Shown: positions 3,722 to 5,119 of the stretch, piece by piece
Position numbering within the stretch: the first letter of the stretch is position 1
Layout of the letters: every line of letters starts with the position of its first letter
From: Candidatus Pacearchaeota archaeon
Lineage (GTDB): Archaea > Nanobdellota > Nanobdellia > Pacearchaeales > GW2011-AR1
Direction of reading: 5' to 3'
NCBI GenBank assembly: GCA_017609695.1
Contig: JAFCDM010000046.1
Span: forward strand, 1 to 5,119
DNA length: 5,119 bases
Made by a program: the position numbers and the translations under genes
Notes under the pieces: model-generated
Database searches by the model: none
Told to the model about the DNA's origin: nothing
Seen by the model: only the letters and a program-made list of their open reading frames with translations

Positions 3722-5119
3722 ATGGCGTTTTATGTTTATGATATAATTTTTTTAGTTTTATTTAGTTTAGGTGTTTTTTGGTTTCTTTGGAAAAGAAAAA
3801 AGAATTTGAAAAGAGAGGGTTTAATGTATCTTTATAGAACTCAAGTGGGGGTTAAACTTATTGATTATGTTGGTGGGAAATACAAAAAAACATTAAGAGT
3901 TTTAAGTTATTTGGCAGTTATTTGTGGATATCTTTTAATGATAAGTATGGTTTATTTCTTAGGATATATAATTTGGATTTATTTTTTTAATCCAGAAATT
4001 GTTAGATTAATTAAAATCCCCCCATTAATGCCATTAATTCCTTATTTGCCTTCTTTATTTAAAATTAATTTTCTTCCTCCATTTTACTTTACTTATTGGA
4101 TTATTGCAATTGCTGTTATTGCTATTTTCCATGAATTTGCTCATGGAATTTTTGCAAGAAGATATGGTGTAAAAATTAAAACAACAGGGTTTGGTTTTTT
4201 AGGACCTTTTTTAGCGGCTTTTGTAGAACCTGATGAAAAACAAATGCAAAAGAAAAGTAAGTTCCAACAAATAACTATTCTTTCAGCAGGGACATTTACT
4301 AATTTAATCTTATCCCTTTTATTCTTTTTATTATTGTCTGGATTTTTTGCTTTAGCTTATTCTCCTGCAGGAGCTATGTTTAATACTTATGCAACAGGCG
4401 CAGTAAATATTGATTCAATAAATCTTGTTGGTGGAAAAACTGTTAATAATCCTACAAATCAGGGAATTATTGATTTAATTGATGAAAATAATATAACAAA
4501 TGATTTAGTTTTAGGAGGTAATGGCAATCCCTTAACCTTAACAAAGATTACTGCAAATAATAAAGATTATTTTATGACTGTTGATTTATTAAAAGAACAA
4601 TTAGAACAAGAGGGGGAATATGTAATATTATATGAAGATTTGCCTGCAATTAACATTGGATTAAGAGGGGTTATTACAAACATTAATGGAAAAGAAGTTG
4701 CAACTCAGGAAGATTTAAGTGAAATTATGAAAGATTACAAACCAGGAGATAAGATTAATATTAAAACTAATTTTGAAGAAGAGATTATGGAATATAATTT
4801 TAATTTAGGTGAGGACCCAAATCAAGAAGGAAGAGCTATGATTGGTATTGGATATTCTTCTTCGCAAAGAACTGGAATTCTTGGACGAGTTTCTGGATTT
4901 TTTAATTTCTTTAAAAAACCAGCGACACATTATGAGCCTGCCTTTAATGCAGAGTTGATTATATTTATTTATAATCTTATTTGGTGGCTTGCTTTGATTA
5001 ACTTTAGTGTTGCTTTAATTAATATGTGGCCTGTTGCTATTTTTGATGGTGGGAGAATGTTTATGCTTACTATCTGGGCAATAACTGGAAGTGAAAAATT
5101 TGCTAAAGTTATGTTTAAG
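3722..5119 (+). CDS. M50 family (site-2-type) membrane zinc metalloprotease, 3' end outside the window
   Basis: Site-2-type proteases cut membrane proteins within the bilayer, for example to release regulators or clear cleaved membrane stubs. The 466 visible residues show predicted membrane segments at about 5-23, 60-88, 121-142, 187-213 and 411-437. The zinc and catalytic motif HEFAH is at 137-141 inside the third, so H137 and H141 bind zinc and E138 is the base. The second family motif, NMWPVAIFDGG (434-444), supplies the third ligand D442. GPFLAAFVEPDEKQM (161-175) and SAGTFTNL (188-195) are also typical. Between the catalytic halves lies a long region facing away from the active site, with a clear PDZ-like unit (about 308-362, LPAINIGLRGVITNINGKEV) and a weaker possible one before it (about 224-300). 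The frame is open to the last base with no stop, so the C-terminus is missing. The ATG follows a TATA element and a weak ribosome site. The substrate is unknown. Confidence 0.93.
   Translation, partial: MAFYVYDIIFLVLFSLGVFWFLWKRKKNLKREGLMYLYRTQVGVKLIDYVGGKYKKTLRVLSYLAVICGYLLMISMVYFLGYIIWIYFFNPEIVRLIKIPPLMPLIPYLPSLFKINFLPPFYFTYWIIAIAVIAIFHEFAHGIFARRYGVKIKTTGFGFLGPFLAAFVEPDEKQMQKKSKFQQITILSAGTFTNLILSLLFFLLLSGFFALAYSPAGAMFNTYATGAVNIDSINLVGGKTVNNPTNQGIIDLIDENNITNDLVLGGNGNPLTLTKITANNKDYFMTVDLLKEQLEQEGEYVILYEDLPAINIGLRGVITNINGKEVATQEDLSEIMKDYKPGDKINIKTNFEEEIMEYNFNLGEDPNQEGRAMIGIGYSSSQRTGILGRVSGFFNFFKKPATHYEPAFNAELIIFIYNLIWWLALINFSVALINMWPVAIFDGGRMFMLTIWAITGSEKFAKVMFK

Overview
The window looks archaeal. 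It is very AT-rich and encodes an FtsZ1-type cell-division GTPase, a long archaeal FKBP-type prolyl isomerase, aIF5A, a free-standing zinc-ribbon ribosomal protein L40e and an M50 site-2-type protease. Several genes start 20-30 bases after a TATA-like element with no Shine-Dalgarno sequence, as leaderless archaeal genes do. The low GC content, compact spacing and protein style suggest a small-genome DPANN-type lineage (Woese-/Pacearchaeota-like). That placement is an inference from style, not a phylogeny. TAA, TAG and TGA all serve as stops, so the code is standard.

Layout. Positions 1-124 are AT-rich and may hold the start of another minus-strand gene at the window edge. Positions 125-1830 are a minus-strand operon: ftsZ first, then, two bases after its stop, an unrecognised 135-residue protein with its own Shine-Dalgarno site. 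Positions 1831-1941 are a divergent promoter region. Positions 1942-2271 hold a plus-strand gene of about 109 residues that can be read only by changing frame twice (a pseudogene, or indels in the sequence). Its stop abuts the stop of the convergent FKBP gene (2272-2952, minus). A short divergent promoter region with a perfectly symmetric TATA element (2984-2991) then leads into the plus-strand pair aIF5A (3013-3402) and L40e (3425-3589). A 132-base spacer with two small inverted repeats and a two-codon start-stop element follows. The window ends inside an M50 membrane protease (3722 to the edge, 466 residues visible, no stop).

How the genes fit together. The window combines cell division (FtsZ and its coupled partner), translation (aIF5A and L40e) and protein quality control (FKBP and the membrane protease), a housekeeping mix rather than a mobile or defence island. 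No tRNA, rRNA, CRISPR, transposase or integrase was seen. The most striking point is that aIF5A has arginine (R36) where the lysine that normally becomes hypusine should be, inside an otherwise intact loop. The second is the two-frameshift gene, and the third is the unknown protein tightly coupled to ftsZ.
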